DNA of 48,657 nt from NCBI RefSeq assembly GCF_007830435.1, contig NZ_VLLC01000027.1:1-48657 (forward strand), in the 5' to 3' direction. Of this stretch, positions 1-9,844 are shown one piece after another. The notes below the pieces were generated by a model. That model had not been told where the DNA came from. It did not search any database and saw only the letters and a program-made list of their open reading frames with translations. Every line of letters starts with the position of its first letter. Within the stretch, counting starts at the first letter, position 1. Source of the stretch: Desulfobotulus alkaliphilus. GTDB lineage: Bacteria; Desulfobacterota; Desulfobacteria; Desulfobacterales; ASO4-4. The position numbers and the translations under genes are program-made.

Positions 1-93
1 TGTCACTTGCAAATAGCCACGGAGCCTTGCAACAGTACGATGCTGCTGTAATTACAGCATTGTCAGTTCAGAATAAACTGTGCTGAATAATTA
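1..93 (+). repeat. MITE-like element, copy C (right end only)
   Basis: This is the right-hand ~93 bp of the repeat found complete at 8094-8437 and 37762-38106. It ends in the same terminal motif, AAACTGTGCTGAATAATTA. The rest lies outside the window. It stops 3 bp before the stop codon of pbpC, so the element sits directly at the 3' end of that gene. Confidence 0.8.
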
Positions 94-96
94 CAC

Positions 97-2277
97 CTAT
101 GGTTCCCTTTTTGCCTGCATCCCTCCCAGAACCTGTATCCGGGCACTTTTCTGAACCATATCTCTCCCATCCATGAAAATTTCCACCCTTATGCTGTACT
201 GGCCCGGAGAGATCTGCCATTCGATGTCAGGAGACCGGCCCTCACCCAAAAAGCCCCCATTGATATACCAGCGGTAATGTGCCCCCTCTCCCGCCCCTTC
301 CACGCTGAATACAAGGCGCTGCTGCTGATTGGGAATTCTTGGGTCCATGGCAAGGGCAAGCCCGTCTGAAGGACGGACAAGGCGTATCTCTTCTGGCTGG
401 CCAGCGGATGGGGGCAGGGGGGAGGTCATGGACGGCAGCCATTCACTGCGGAAGGCCGTGCACTCTTCCCCCTTTTTTTGCATGCAGATGTCTTGTTTTA
501 CAAGTTCTTCGGGTTTAGCCAGCCCCCTTGTGGGCTGGTTGCGGTTCAGTTCCGTAAAGATGGCCCGAAGCAGAGGTACAGGACCGGAAGCACCTGCAAG
601 CCCCTGCATGGGGCTGCGGTCAAGGTTGCCCATCCAGATGCCCACGGTGTGCTGATGGTCAAAGCCAAAGGCCCAGGCATCCCTGTGGTCGGAGCTGGTT
701 CCTGTTTTGATGGCGGTCTGTACGGGAAAATTCATGAGGGGGCCGAATTCGTATTTTCTGGCTTCAGGGTCGGAAAGAATATCTGCGATGAGCCGGGCCG
801 TATCCTTGCGGAAAATTTTTTTCGGGGGCAAAAGGGGCCCTGCCGCGTCCCCAAGGAAACGTAAGGGGATTTTCTGACCATCCATAGCCAGAACAGCATA
901 GGCCTCTGTCAACTCCAGCAGGGAAACTTCGCCGTTGCCCAGCACCAGGCCATCGCCGTAAAATTCCGCATTCCGGGTGAGGCTGCGGAGACCACAGTCC
1001 CGTAAGGTTGCAAGGAAGGGGGCGGTTCCCACATGGCGCACGGTCCGGATGGCCGCAAGGTTGAGGGAATTTGCAAGGGCATCCCGCAGGGGCAGGGTGC
1101 CATAGCTGTTGCGGGAGTAGTTCCTGTAATCGTGAAGGCCTGTTCCCACGGGAGTGCTGATGGGGGTATCCTCAATGGGGGTGGCCGCTGTCCAGTCCTT
1201 TTCCAGAGCCATGGCATAGGCAAAGGGTTTGAGGGCGGATCCCGGCTGTCTTGGTGCAAGGGCTGCGTTGATTTTTCCACCGGGCCTTTCATCGCCGTTA
1301 CCCGCCACGGCCCATGCCCGGATTGCCCCTGACCTGTGACAGAGGACGATGGCGGCTCCGTTGCTGACCTTCCGGTTTTCCATCTGCTCTGTACGTCTGT
1401 CCAGAAGCTGCTGCACCCTGTGCTGGAGGGAGGCATCCAGCGTGGTCCGTATGCGGGGATTATCTGCAAGGTCATGGGGGATTCTTTCCCTGACAAAGCG
1501 GACAAAAAAGGGGGCATGTACGGGGATCGAAGCCTGATTGAGATCCGGAATACGCCAAGCCCTTTCAAGGGCGTTTTTTTCAAGCAGCCCGGATTCGACC
1601 ATGCGAAGGGCAAGGGCCCTGCTGCGTTTTTCCAGTCTTTCAGGATAACGTCCGGGATGGAGGGACTGGGGAGCTCTGGGGAGGACGGCCAGGGTGATGA
1701 TTTCTGCATGGCTCAGGGTGGAAAGATCCCTGTCAAAGAGATAATTTGCGGCCTGAACCACGCCCCTGCACCGGTCCGGATAGGGGACCTGATTCAGGTA
1801 GAAGGCAAGAATATCCGCCTTGGAGAAGCGACGTTCCAGAAGGTGGGCTTCCATGCTTTCCAGAATGCGGGAGCTCAGGGTGCGGGGTCTGGGATGCAGA
1901 ATCCTTATTGTCTGTTCCGTGATGCTGCTTGCCCCGCGGATGTTCCGGCCCGCACGGATGTTCTGGAAAAGGGCATGGGAAACCGCTTGCCAGTCTGTTC
2001 CCCGGTGCTGGAAAAAACGCTGGTCTTCGGCCAGAAGAATGGCCTGACGGAGCAGCAGGGGGATGGTATCCAGCTCCGCAAGGTCTGTGGTGTTCAGGCC
2101 TTCTTCCCGGGAAAGGGTGAGGGGCCTTCCCTGATAATCCAGCAGGCGGATCCGCTCCTGCCTGCCGGTGGGTGTCAGTTCCTCGGGCAGAGGCCGCAGC
2201 TCAGATCTCAGCCAGAGGGAAGCGATGACAAGCATGGCAGTGGCCACAGCGGCAGCGCTTAAAAAAATCTTTTTCAT
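97..2277 (-). CDS. pbpC: Penicillin-binding protein 1C (glycosyltransferase/transpeptidase)
   Basis: A bifunctional class A penicillin-binding protein of the PBP1C type (726 aa), acting in the periplasm on lipid II and peptidoglycan. An N-terminal membrane anchor (about residues 1-22) is followed by a GT51 glycosyltransferase domain with the EDQRFFQHRG motif. The usual GGST motif is altered here to RGASSITEQ. The transpeptidase domain has SALK (SxxK), SLN (SxN) and KTG motifs. A C-terminal BiPBP_C beta domain closes the protein. I start at 2277 and not at the upstream in-frame codon at 2343, because this ATG overlaps the stop of the upstream alpha-2-macroglobulin gene in an ATGA, indicating translational coupling. 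The pairing of pbpC with an alpha-2-macroglobulin gene is known from E. coli and many other Gram-negatives. Confidence 0.95.
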   Translation of the reverse strand: MKKIFLSAAAVATAMLVIASLWLRSELRPLPEELTPTGRQERIRLLDYQGRPLTLSREEGLNTTDLAELDTIPLLLRQAILLAEDQRFFQHRGTDWQAVSHALFQNIRAGRNIRGASSITEQTIRILHPRPRTLSSRILESMEAHLLERRFSKADILAFYLNQVPYPDRCRGVVQAANYLFDRDLSTLSHAEIITLAVLPRAPQSLHPGRYPERLEKRSRALALRMVESGLLEKNALERAWRIPDLNQASIPVHAPFFVRFVRERIPHDLADNPRIRTTLDASLQHRVQQLLDRRTEQMENRKVSNGAAIVLCHRSGAIRAWAVAGNGDERPGGKINAALAPRQPGSALKPFAYAMALEKDWTAATPIEDTPISTPVGTGLHDYRNYSRNSYGTLPLRDALANSLNLAAIRTVRHVGTAPFLATLRDCGLRSLTRNAEFYGDGLVLGNGEVSLLELTEAYAVLAMDGQKIPLRFLGDAAGPLLPPKKIFRKDTARLIADILSDPEARKYEFGPLMNFPVQTAIKTGTSSDHRDAWAFGFDHQHTVGIWMGNLDRSPMQGLAGASGPVPLLRAIFTELNRNQPTRGLAKPEELVKQDICMQKKGEECTAFRSEWLPSMTSPLPPSAGQPEEIRLVRPSDGLALAMDPRIPNQQQRLVFSVEGAGEGAHYRWYINGGFLGEGRSPDIEWQISPGQYSIRVEIFMDGRDMVQKSARIQVLGGMQAKREP

Positions 2278-5200
2278 TGGCCCGTGGCAGATGCATCGGG
2301 CCGGGGGCCGATGTGCAGCGAATGCTCTTTGTCTCTGCCCCATATTTCAGAACGGTAAAGGGCTTCGGCATGGGCTGCAGGCATAAGGAAGCTGCCTTCG
2401 GCAATGGCCTGGGCCGTGAAATGAAGACGCCAGGTGCCTGCAGGAAGATCTTCAGCAAAGAATCGGACCTGCTGATGCTGAAGCTCCTGATGATAAAAGG
2501 GCCATGGACTGCCGGGTTTTACGGAATCCGGCAGGGCCGGAGCCTTCTCCTGTTCTTCGGAGCCTTTCAGCAGGGGATTCACCGCTTCAAGGCCTGCAGG
2601 CAAGGGGATTTCAGCCATGATAAAGTGCAAACGCTGGGTATTGCTGACATCGCACACCACATGGACACGATCTCCCCTGGCCAGGGAAAGGCCACTGTCC
2701 CTTTGTATCTCCTCACCCTTTTCATTCAGTATGCGCAGCCGTACATGCAGGCCGTTGTCCGCAGGGGGTTGCGGCTCTTCCCATGCAAAGGCAAGGGCAG
2801 CCGTATAGTAAAGTGAGCCAGTACCTTTTTTTTCTATGTGAAGAATCTGATCCCTGCCCGGATCATCTTTCCCCATGGGTCGTGTCATGCGGACGGCCGT
2901 GTCCCGGATATCCCGGAAACGGATGTTCCCTTCAAGTCCTGCATCGTCCCGGACCTTCGCCACAAGATCCACCCTGTCGCTTTCATAACTCAAGGCATAT
3001 TCCGTGGCTGCCATGGCGCCAAAAAGATTTTCCTGGGTACCCTGCCACCGGGCAGCCGGGCCCTGCTGTGCCATGAGTTCTCCCATCAGCAGAGGGGGAT
3101 AGCTGCGCAGTTCTTCCGGGGCGTCGGGCAGTTCTCCCAGACGGACCATGGCCATGAGTACCGCAGCCTGGGTCCGGGAGTGGGAGCCCATGAGCCAGGG
3201 GTGGGCCATGCTTTTTTCATCCTGGGCAGCAAGCCCCCCCGCTGTTTTATGGGTTCTTGCAAGGAGGGCGTCCACCAGAAAAGAGAGTTCATCATAGTCC
3301 AGTCCCTTTCTGGCTGCGGCTTCCAGAAAAAGGGCCGTTGCAAAAAGCCCGTCCTTTCCGGGATGGGGCCGGAGGCGTTCAAAAAGATCCGTATCCGACG
3401 TATCCGTCCGGGCCAGAAGGGCCATGATGCGGGAACTGCGGTCAAGAACAGGGTTTCCTGAGATGTCCCTACGCATGAGGGTGTCAAGGTAGGCATCCAG
3501 CTTCCGGCTGACATCAGGGTCCGGATAGAAGCCGAAGTCTGCGAGTTTTTTGAAGATCAGGGCCGTGAATGCCGAGAGCATGGGGTTTTCGCCCCCGCCG
3601 GATGTGGGGAAATAGGCCATGGAGCCATTATCCCTTTGGAAGAGGGAGGCTTTTGCCAGAATGTCAGGAATGATTTTTTCCGCATCCTGCCATTGTACCT
3701 CATCGGGAAGATAATCCATCATGGAAAGGTAGAGGGCAGCACCCATGGCCTTTGACAACTGCTGCTCCCAGCAGTCATAGGGGTAGTCCCTCAGGAAAAG
3801 AAGGGGGGCTTCCACCGAGGAGATCAGGCTGGGGGAAAGGCGGATACCCAGTACGCCCAGATCATTCCTTGCTTTTTCAGGTACCCTGACAGGAATTCTG
3901 GTTTTCTGCTCCCCGGCCATTCCCGAACTTGTCTGGGTTTCAAGTACAATACTGTCTTTGACCTTAAGCGTATGCACCATGGCATCCCCATCCAGAGCAT
4001 CCTTTGCGATGACTTCCATGCGCAGGCTTCCCCTGTTTAAGGCTTTTACAGGCAGAAGGAAAAGCTGGCGCTGCCAGGGTTCAAAGCTTTTTTCAAACTC
4101 ACGATGGGATAAAACGATTCCGTTTTTGTGCAGCTCTGCCCGGATATTGATGTCGCGGGCCTGATCCGTACGGTTAAAAATGGAAAAACCGGCTTCAAGC
4201 CTGTCTCCCGTTCGCAGGAAATTGGGCATGACAGGCCGGATTTCCGTGGGGCGGTTGACCCTGAAAAGCCCGTGGCCCGTACCCATGCGATCCTTGGGCG
4301 TGACGGCGAGAACCAGCACTTCCCAACTGGTCAGGTTATCCGGAGCACTGAAGGAAACACTGGCACGGCCGCTGGCATCGGGAAGGATCTCCGGCTGCCA
4401 GAAGGCCACGCCACGGAAATCTTCCCTCAGACGGATACCGCCACCGTCCCCTGCCGGTGTGGCGCCTTTGGCTTCCAGGCGCTGCATTCCGATCAGACGG
4501 GAAAGGAGGGTGTAGGTTTCAAGATCCATGGAGGAAACGGGGGCGTACAGACCTGTATGGGGATCGAAGTTTTTCTTTCCGCCGGGCAGAAGATCGAAAA
4601 TGGCACTGTCGAGAACGGCCAGGGCCAGTTCCGTATCACCGGCCAGTTTTTCCGGAACTTCAATGCTTACATGCACGGTCTCACCGGGCTTGTAGCTCTC
4701 CCTGTCCATGTCCACGCGAACGGGAATCTTCTGCTCTTCCGGCTTCACGCTCAGGTACAGATAACCGCTGCGAAAGGCTGGTTTTCCCAGATCCGGACCC
4801 TCCTCCGGGGGGAGTGATCCTTCTACTCTGGGGGAGAGAATGGATACGGATACATAGCATCCCGGAAGCATGGCAGGCCCCATGGGTATTTCTATCAGCT
4901 CTGCGCCATTTTCGAGGGTGCGGACTTCGTGACGGAGGACGCCGTAACGCTCCACGCTGATGAGTGCCTTTGCGCCGGGGAAGGGGTTTTTTACAAGAAT
5001 GCGGGCCGTATCTCCCACCTGCAGTTCTGTTTTTTCAGGAACCAGATCCACCCGGAGATCTTCCGGACTCTCCCAGATCACAGGGCCTGAGCCGGAAACC
5101 CATACGGGAATACGGGTCTGATGGCTGCGGCCCCGGCTGTCTTTTATTTCCACGCGAACCCGCCAGCGGCCCGGTGTATCCGGTGTAAATACGGCATCTT

Positions 5201-7934
5201 TGGGGCTTTCTCCGGAGATAAGGCTGCCAGTTGCAATTTCCTTCCATTCTATGCTGTGTCTGGGGGTATAGGCATCCCCGGCCGATCTTGCCCGTACCAC
5301 GGAAACATCCTGACGTTCCGCAACAAAACGGATGGGAATATCAGGTATTATTTTTCCCTTTGGATCCACAACCACCACACGGAATTCCGCACTTTTTCCG
5401 GATTGCTGCATCCAGCTAAGGGCCTTGATGCCCACAAGCATGTCCCGGCCCTCAAAGGGGATGGATGTGCTGGCAGATACGGTTTTTCCCCTTTCGTCGC
5501 TGACACCTGCTTCCAGGCTAAGTGTACCAAAGGCCAGATCCGTTTCAGGGATTTTTATCCGGGCCTTTGACCTGCCCTTGTCATCCAGCCTGCGGCTGAG
5601 GTCTGCAAGGGTTTTAACCGGTATATTTTCCCTGCCATTATTGCTGTCAAAATAGAAGTCCTTCAATGCGGGACTGTCCGGTGTAAAGGGCCGGGAGCGG
5701 ATATGGCTGCGTATGCGCACCGGTGCTTCCGTATAGGCACCCCCCGCATGGAGACTGGCACCTGCCTTGAATGTGACCTCGTCTCCGGGCCGGGCCTGCA
5801 GGGCGGCAATGTCTGCCTGCACACGGAAGGGCGCTGTGGAAAAGTCCGTCACCATAACGGAAAGGGGACGAAGAATTTTATCCGTGTCTTTATGGGAAAG
5901 CTCAAAACTGTATCTGCCCACCCTGCCGTTTTCCGGGATGGTGAGGGCGCCGTGGAAGGTGCCGAAGGCGGAAAGCGGGAAGTCCTCTTTCTTGAAAATT
6001 TCCTGACTGGAGGGATCAAGAATTCTCAGTGTCCATCCTGATAAAGGCGGCGGGATCAGTCCGTGGAGATCCTGATTCCGGACATAAATTTTATACTCCA
6101 TGGTTTCGCCGGTGCGGTAAATTCCCTGGGCCGTCAGTCCCCAGCTTCTCAGATGGCCCAGGGGGGCCTTTGCACTGGAGAATATGGGTGTATCGGATAT
6201 CTGCCATGGATTCAGGGCAAAACGCCAGTCCAGGGGGAAAAGCACCAGATCCTTTTCACTTGCGGCCTCAAGGAACCAGAGGGGCTTGTCTTCCCGGTAT
6301 TCGCCCCTGCCTGCGGTCTTCTGTTCAGGATCCAGCTCCGCTGTTCCCGGCAGAAGGGCGATGCCTTCACCATTGGTGCGGGTTGTGGCAATTTCCTCAT
6401 CACTGATTTCAAGATTTTTTTCATGGCCTTCCAGCAGGCGTATGGTGACACCGGATACGGGCTGGCCCGTGCGGAGATCTGTCACCCATATGAGACTGTT
6501 GAAGTGGCCGATCTTTGCCACCACCTGCCAGGGGGACACGATGGCCAGAAAGCGGGAAGCCCCTTCCCAGGTACTGACTTCAGGATCTGTCTGCACTTCT
6601 GCGCTGAGGATACCGCTTGCGGTCAGGATATTGCGTACACCTGCCGCCAGGGTGGTGGGGGTGTTTTCCGGAATCCCGGTCTGCAGATAGCCTGTATCCA
6701 CCGGGTAGAATCCCCCTTTGTCCATGGCAGAACCCTGAATTCTGTAATTTTTGATATTGGTAAAGGAAATGGGAAGTTCCGATGCCACTCCCTTTTCAAG
6801 AACCGCCGTGCTGGTGGGAAGGTAAAAGGAAGGTTTCAGTCTGTCCGTATGGAAGCGGGCCATGCGTGCTTCGCCCATTTTCCGGCTGAAGGCATCGCTC
6901 ATGGTTTCATTTACATGGATTGTGTATTCCTGCAGGGGCAGCGGCGTTGCAGGCAGGGAAAGGCTGTAGGTGCTGTCTTCGGTGTGCAGGCTGCGGGTGG
7001 GGTCATAATCATAATAATCTTCCCATGGCTTGTTTATGCCCGGAAGGGGAGGTGTAAAGGTGATGTTTTGCGTTGCCTGGGATATGCGTACCGGTGTACT
7101 GAAAAGAAGCTCCGTATATCCTTGGGGATCTGCGGGTTTGGGCAGTATATCTTCATCGGTTTGACCGGCACTGGAAGCAGGAATGAAAATGTTTTCTCCA
7201 TTCAGGCTGGTATAGCGGATGCCGAGAAATGCAGGGGCCGGAAAGGTAACAAAATTGCGGAGATTTCTGATTTCCATGCCGGGCATGTCGCCTTCCGGTG
7301 TCCGCAGTCCTTTTTTTACCATGAGTTCGGTTTTTTCGTTGGCAGGAAGGGGCCGGGCAGGCTGGATAATCCAGGAAGTGGCGATGGCTGCATCGGGAAG
7401 ATCACCGGCTGCGGATACCTTTACCGGATGAAATACGCCGCCCGCATGAAAGACCACGGCCTTTTCCACGGAAGTACGGGTCAGGGGCAGATTGGCCTGA
7501 AGCTCAAATACAGGGGTGACTTCGTCGATCCACTGCAGAAAAAAGCCGTGGCGGATTTCAGGTCTTGTGGTGACAAAGGTTTTTTCTTTAACAGGAGGAA
7601 CAGGCCTGCCATCCAGAGACACAAGCCCCGCATCCACATCCACACGGTAACGGGTTGCGGGTTTCAGTTTTTCTTCGGGGTCGGGCCTGAAACTTAAAGT
7701 CTGGGGATCTGTCCAGCGCCATTGTCCTTTCACTTCCGGTGATATACGTACAGGTATATTTTCAGCGGCAGCCTGCCCTAAGGGTATCATGGGCCTGTCG
7801 AACTCCAGACGGATGCGCTGATCCGAAGGGACATCCTCTCCCTGGGGCACAATGCGTATCAGGGGACTGGCCAGGGCAAGGGAGGAAAAAAGATGGAAAA
7901 GACAGAAAAAAAAGGCGGGAATTCGGGTATGCAT
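2274..7934 (-). CDS. Bacterial alpha-2-macroglobulin with thioester motif
   Basis: A 1886-aa secreted macroglobulin, homologous to E. coli YfhM, thought to trap proteases that enter the periplasm. Residues 1-22 form a signal peptide ending in a LALA-S type cleavage site; there is no lipobox cysteine, so it appears to be released into the periplasm and not lipid anchored. A long series of MG-type beta domains follows. The thioester motif CWEQ is intact, with Cys at about residue 1388, so this is a thioester-forming member. The alpha-helical thioester domain occupies roughly residues 1380-1650. It is first in a two-gene operon with pbpC (4-bp overlap). Family knowledge suggests that PBP1C repairs peptidoglycan while the macroglobulin neutralises the attacking protease; that joint role is inferred here. 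Confidence 0.95.
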   Translation of the reverse strand: MHTRIPAFFFCLFHLFSSLALASPLIRIVPQGEDVPSDQRIRLEFDRPMIPLGQAAAENIPVRISPEVKGQWRWTDPQTLSFRPDPEEKLKPATRYRVDVDAGLVSLDGRPVPPVKEKTFVTTRPEIRHGFFLQWIDEVTPVFELQANLPLTRTSVEKAVVFHAGGVFHPVKVSAAGDLPDAAIATSWIIQPARPLPANEKTELMVKKGLRTPEGDMPGMEIRNLRNFVTFPAPAFLGIRYTSLNGENIFIPASSAGQTDEDILPKPADPQGYTELLFSTPVRISQATQNITFTPPLPGINKPWEDYYDYDPTRSLHTEDSTYSLSLPATPLPLQEYTIHVNETMSDAFSRKMGEARMARFHTDRLKPSFYLPTSTAVLEKGVASELPISFTNIKNYRIQGSAMDKGGFYPVDTGYLQTGIPENTPTTLAAGVRNILTASGILSAEVQTDPEVSTWEGASRFLAIVSPWQVVAKIGHFNSLIWVTDLRTGQPVSGVTIRLLEGHEKNLEISDEEIATTRTNGEGIALLPGTAELDPEQKTAGRGEYREDKPLWFLEAASEKDLVLFPLDWRFALNPWQISDTPIFSSAKAPLGHLRSWGLTAQGIYRTGETMEYKIYVRNQDLHGLIPPPLSGWTLRILDPSSQEIFKKEDFPLSAFGTFHGALTIPENGRVGRYSFELSHKDTDKILRPLSVMVTDFSTAPFRVQADIAALQARPGDEVTFKAGASLHAGGAYTEAPVRIRSHIRSRPFTPDSPALKDFYFDSNNGRENIPVKTLADLSRRLDDKGRSKARIKIPETDLAFGTLSLEAGVSDERGKTVSASTSIPFEGRDMLVGIKALSWMQQSGKSAEFRVVVVDPKGKIIPDIPIRFVAERQDVSVVRARSAGDAYTPRHSIEWKEIATGSLISGESPKDAVFTPDTPGRWRVRVEIKDSRGRSHQTRIPVWVSGSGPVIWESPEDLRVDLVPEKTELQVGDTARILVKNPFPGAKALISVERYGVLRHEVRTLENGAELIEIPMGPAMLPGCYVSVSILSPRVEGSLPPEEGPDLGKPAFRSGYLYLSVKPEEQKIPVRVDMDRESYKPGETVHVSIEVPEKLAGDTELALAVLDSAIFDLLPGGKKNFDPHTGLYAPVSSMDLETYTLLSRLIGMQRLEAKGATPAGDGGGIRLREDFRGVAFWQPEILPDASGRASVSFSAPDNLTSWEVLVLAVTPKDRMGTGHGLFRVNRPTEIRPVMPNFLRTGDRLEAGFSIFNRTDQARDINIRAELHKNGIVLSHREFEKSFEPWQRQLFLLPVKALNRGSLRMEVIAKDALDGDAMVHTLKVKDSIVLETQTSSGMAGEQKTRIPVRVPEKARNDLGVLGIRLSPSLISSVEAPLLFLRDYPYDCWEQQLSKAMGAALYLSMMDYLPDEVQWQDAEKIIPDILAKASLFQRDNGSMAYFPTSGGGENPMLSAFTALIFKKLADFGFYPDPDVSRKLDAYLDTLMRRDISGNPVLDRSSRIMALLARTDTSDTDLFERLRPHPGKDGLFATALFLEAAARKGLDYDELSFLVDALLARTHKTAGGLAAQDEKSMAHPWLMGSHSRTQAAVLMAMVRLGELPDAPEELRSYPPLLMGELMAQQGPAARWQGTQENLFGAMAATEYALSYESDRVDLVAKVRDDAGLEGNIRFRDIRDTAVRMTRPMGKDDPGRDQILHIEKKGTGSLYYTAALAFAWEEPQPPADNGLHVRLRILNEKGEEIQRDSGLSLARGDRVHVVCDVSNTQRLHFIMAEIPLPAGLEAVNPLLKGSEEQEKAPALPDSVKPGSPWPFYHQELQHQQVRFFAEDLPAGTWRLHFTAQAIAEGSFLMPAAHAEALYRSEIWGRDKEHSLHIGPRPDASATGQ

Positions 7935-8038
7935 GGTGCAGATCCTTCATTCTTTTGCTGGCAGATATAAAAGATATTGGCCCGGACAGCAGAAAAGGGC
8001 CTGGCGGGATTGAGAGCAGGAAAAAAGAAATTTTATTC

Positions 8039-8067
8039 TTCATATCCCATGTATTTTCCCATGGCAA
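8039..8067 (-). promoter_or_regulatory. Putative sigma-70 promoter of the macroglobulin-pbpC operon
   Basis: Reading the minus strand, TTGCCA (8067-8062) and TATGAA (8044-8039) are separated by 17 bp, about 105 bp upstream of the macroglobulin start. The match is moderate (5/6 and 4/6). It lies just outside the MITE-like element at 8094. Confidence 0.35.
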
Positions 8068-8093
8068 GAGCCTATAATGTGTTTGTTTATTTA

Positions 8094-8437
8094 TAACTGT
8101 TCAGCACAGTTTTCCAAATACCATAGCTGTAAGACAGATGCACAGGCCCCAGGCTATTTCCCGTGACGCAATCTTATTCGGGAGCTTCTTGCCCTGTGCG
8201 GAAGCGGCAAAAACTCCCCGCCACAGGCAGGATAAGGTTTTTTATTACCATAGCAGGCTTTGGTACGCTGCCTTTGTGGCGGCTCAGACAGTTTGCCGCT
8301 TCTTTCGCACAGGCCTGCAAAGCTCTGATCCGAAACGATTGCAATGTCACTTGCAAATAGCCAAGGTGCCTTGCAAAAGTACGGTGCTGCTGCAATTACA
8401 GCATTGGCAGCTCAGAATAAACTGTGCTGAATAATTA
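8094..8437 (+). mobile_element. MITE-like palindromic element, copy A (full length)
   Basis: A 344-bp non-coding element, about 85-90% identical by eye to 37762-38106. Its termini are inverted repeats: TAACTGTTCAGCACAGTTTT at the left and AAACTGTGCTGAATAATTA at the right. The interior is also palindromic. GCAATC pairs with GATTGC, GAGCTT with AAGCTC, the segment 8191-8211 with 8292-8314, and CCGCCACAGGCAG with CTGCCTTTGTGGCGG, so the whole element can form one long hairpin. An 8-bp direct repeat GTTTATTT (8085-8092 and 8439-8446) may be a target duplication, but the sequence is AT-rich. No transposase is encoded, so movement would need one supplied in trans. It fills the divergent intergenic region between the macroglobulin operon and gcvT, ending about 55 bp before gcvT. 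Confidence 0.8.
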
Positions 8438-8491
8438 CGTTTATTTTTATGGTTTAATCGTTTTTTTTGGGAGTGGGAAGGAAAAATTTTC

Positions 8492-9766
8492 ATGGATTCA
8501 GTCATAAAAAAAACAGCGCTCCATGCAGGGCACCTTGAGCTGGGTGCCCATATGGCAGATTTTGGTGGTTATGAGATGCCCCTCTGGTATACAGCCGGTG
8601 CAAGGGCCGAGCATCTTAGTGTACTCACCGCTGCGGGGATGTTTGATACCAGTCACATGGCCCTGATCCGCATCAGGGGAGAGGATTCCCGGAGCCTTCT
8701 GCAAGGGCTTTTTTCCAAGGATCTGGATCATTGTACCGGTCCCAAAGCCCTGCCCCTTGCGCCGGGGCGCTGCGCCTACGGGGTTTTCTGCGATGTCAGT
8801 GGCCATGTGCTGGATGATGCCCTTGTGTACATGCTGGAGAAGGATCATTACCTCATCGTGGTCAATGCGGGGATGGGGGGGATCATAAAGGAACATCTTT
8901 CTCTTTTTTCCGAAGGTGAGCATGTGGCAGTCGAGGATCTTACGGACAGGGTGGGCAAGGTGGATGTGCAGGGGCCTTTGGCGGGAAAAATTCTCTCTGA
9001 GGTTTTAAAGGATGCTCCGGCACTTTTTGCAGCCATGCCCTATTTTTCCTTTAAGGGAGACTGGACGCTGGATGGCAGTTCAGCACGCTGCCTTTTAAAG
9101 GATGAGACCCCCATCCTTTTATCCCGCACCGGTTATACCGGGGAGTTTGGTTTTGAGATCTTTTGTGCCATGGAGGATGTAAGCAGGGTATGGTCTCTGC
9201 TTTCTGAAGCAGGAACACCCTTGGGTCTGACCCCCTGTGGTCTTGCGGCCAGAGATTCCCTGCGTACCGGAGCCCTTCTGCCCCTTTCCCATCAGGATAT
9301 CGGAGACTGGCCCTTTGTGAATCATCCATGGATGTTTGCTTTGCCCTTTACGGAAGGCAGGAAATCTTTCAGCAAAGGCTTTCTGGGAGACGAGGCCCTG
9401 ATGGCTGCCATGGAAACTGCCTTTCATACCTTTGCCTTTGTGGGAAAGGATCTGCGAAAGGTGGCGGCAGGGCCGGATACAGCCGTATGGCTGGGACAGG
9501 AAAACATTGGCCGGGTACTGACCTGTGTCACGGATATGGGGATGGGTTTGAAAGATGGGGTTGTATATTCCATCACCAGTCCGGACAAACCCGAAGACCT
9601 TGTGATCAAAGGACTTGCCTGTGGTTTTGTGCGGGTGGATCGTCCCCTTGCACCGGGAATCCCTCTGGTTCTGGATGACGGAAAAAGAAAAATTTCCGTA
9701 ACCCTGACAGCGGATCTGCGTCCGGCACGTACGGCGAGAAAAGCCCTTTCTGCCATGCTGGCCTGA
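8492..9766 (+). CDS. gcvT: Aminomethyltransferase, glycine cleavage T-protein
   Basis: The T-protein (424 aa) transfers the methylene group from aminomethyl-lipoyl H-protein to tetrahydrofolate, releasing ammonia. The N-terminal GcvT fold is recognisable (ADFGGYEMPLWY, FDTSHM), as are the RTGYTGEFGFEIF segment and the C-terminal barrel. It is longer than the usual ~365 aa, and the region after GLAARDSLR is divergent from the common form, which looks like a lineage variant and not damage. A purine-rich ribosome site (GGGAAGGA) lies about 11 bp upstream of the ATG. First gene of gcvT-gcvH-gcvPA-gcvPB-lipB. No glycine riboswitch is visible upstream; that space is taken by the MITE-like element. 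Confidence 0.92.
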   Translation: MDSVIKKTALHAGHLELGAHMADFGGYEMPLWYTAGARAEHLSVLTAAGMFDTSHMALIRIRGEDSRSLLQGLFSKDLDHCTGPKALPLAPGRCAYGVFCDVSGHVLDDALVYMLEKDHYLIVVNAGMGGIIKEHLSLFSEGEHVAVEDLTDRVGKVDVQGPLAGKILSEVLKDAPALFAAMPYFSFKGDWTLDGSSARCLLKDETPILLSRTGYTGEFGFEIFCAMEDVSRVWSLLSEAGTPLGLTPCGLAARDSLRTGALLPLSHQDIGDWPFVNHPWMFALPFTEGRKSFSKGFLGDEALMAAMETAFHTFAFVGKDLRKVAAGPDTAVWLGQENIGRVLTCVTDMGMGLKDGVVYSITSPDKPEDLVIKGLACGFVRVDRPLAPGIPLVLDDGKRKISVTLTADLRPARTARKALSAMLA

Positions 9767-9844
9767 AATGTTCTGGAGTTTCGGTCTGCTTTTTGAAAAA
9801 ATGGTTACGTTACAGTAAAATAATATACTTTAAAGAGGTGGAAA

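Noticed and set aside
8138-8434. Conserved small protein genes inside the MITE-like copies
   Set aside because: The frames (plus strand ~98 codons, minus strand 73 codons) recur in both copies because the DNA is conserved; they lack ribosome sites and arise from the palindrome.
8437-8491. Glycine riboswitch upstream of gcvT
   Set aside because: Only ~55 bp lie between the MITE-like element and the gene, and no tandem aptamer pattern is visible within or before it.
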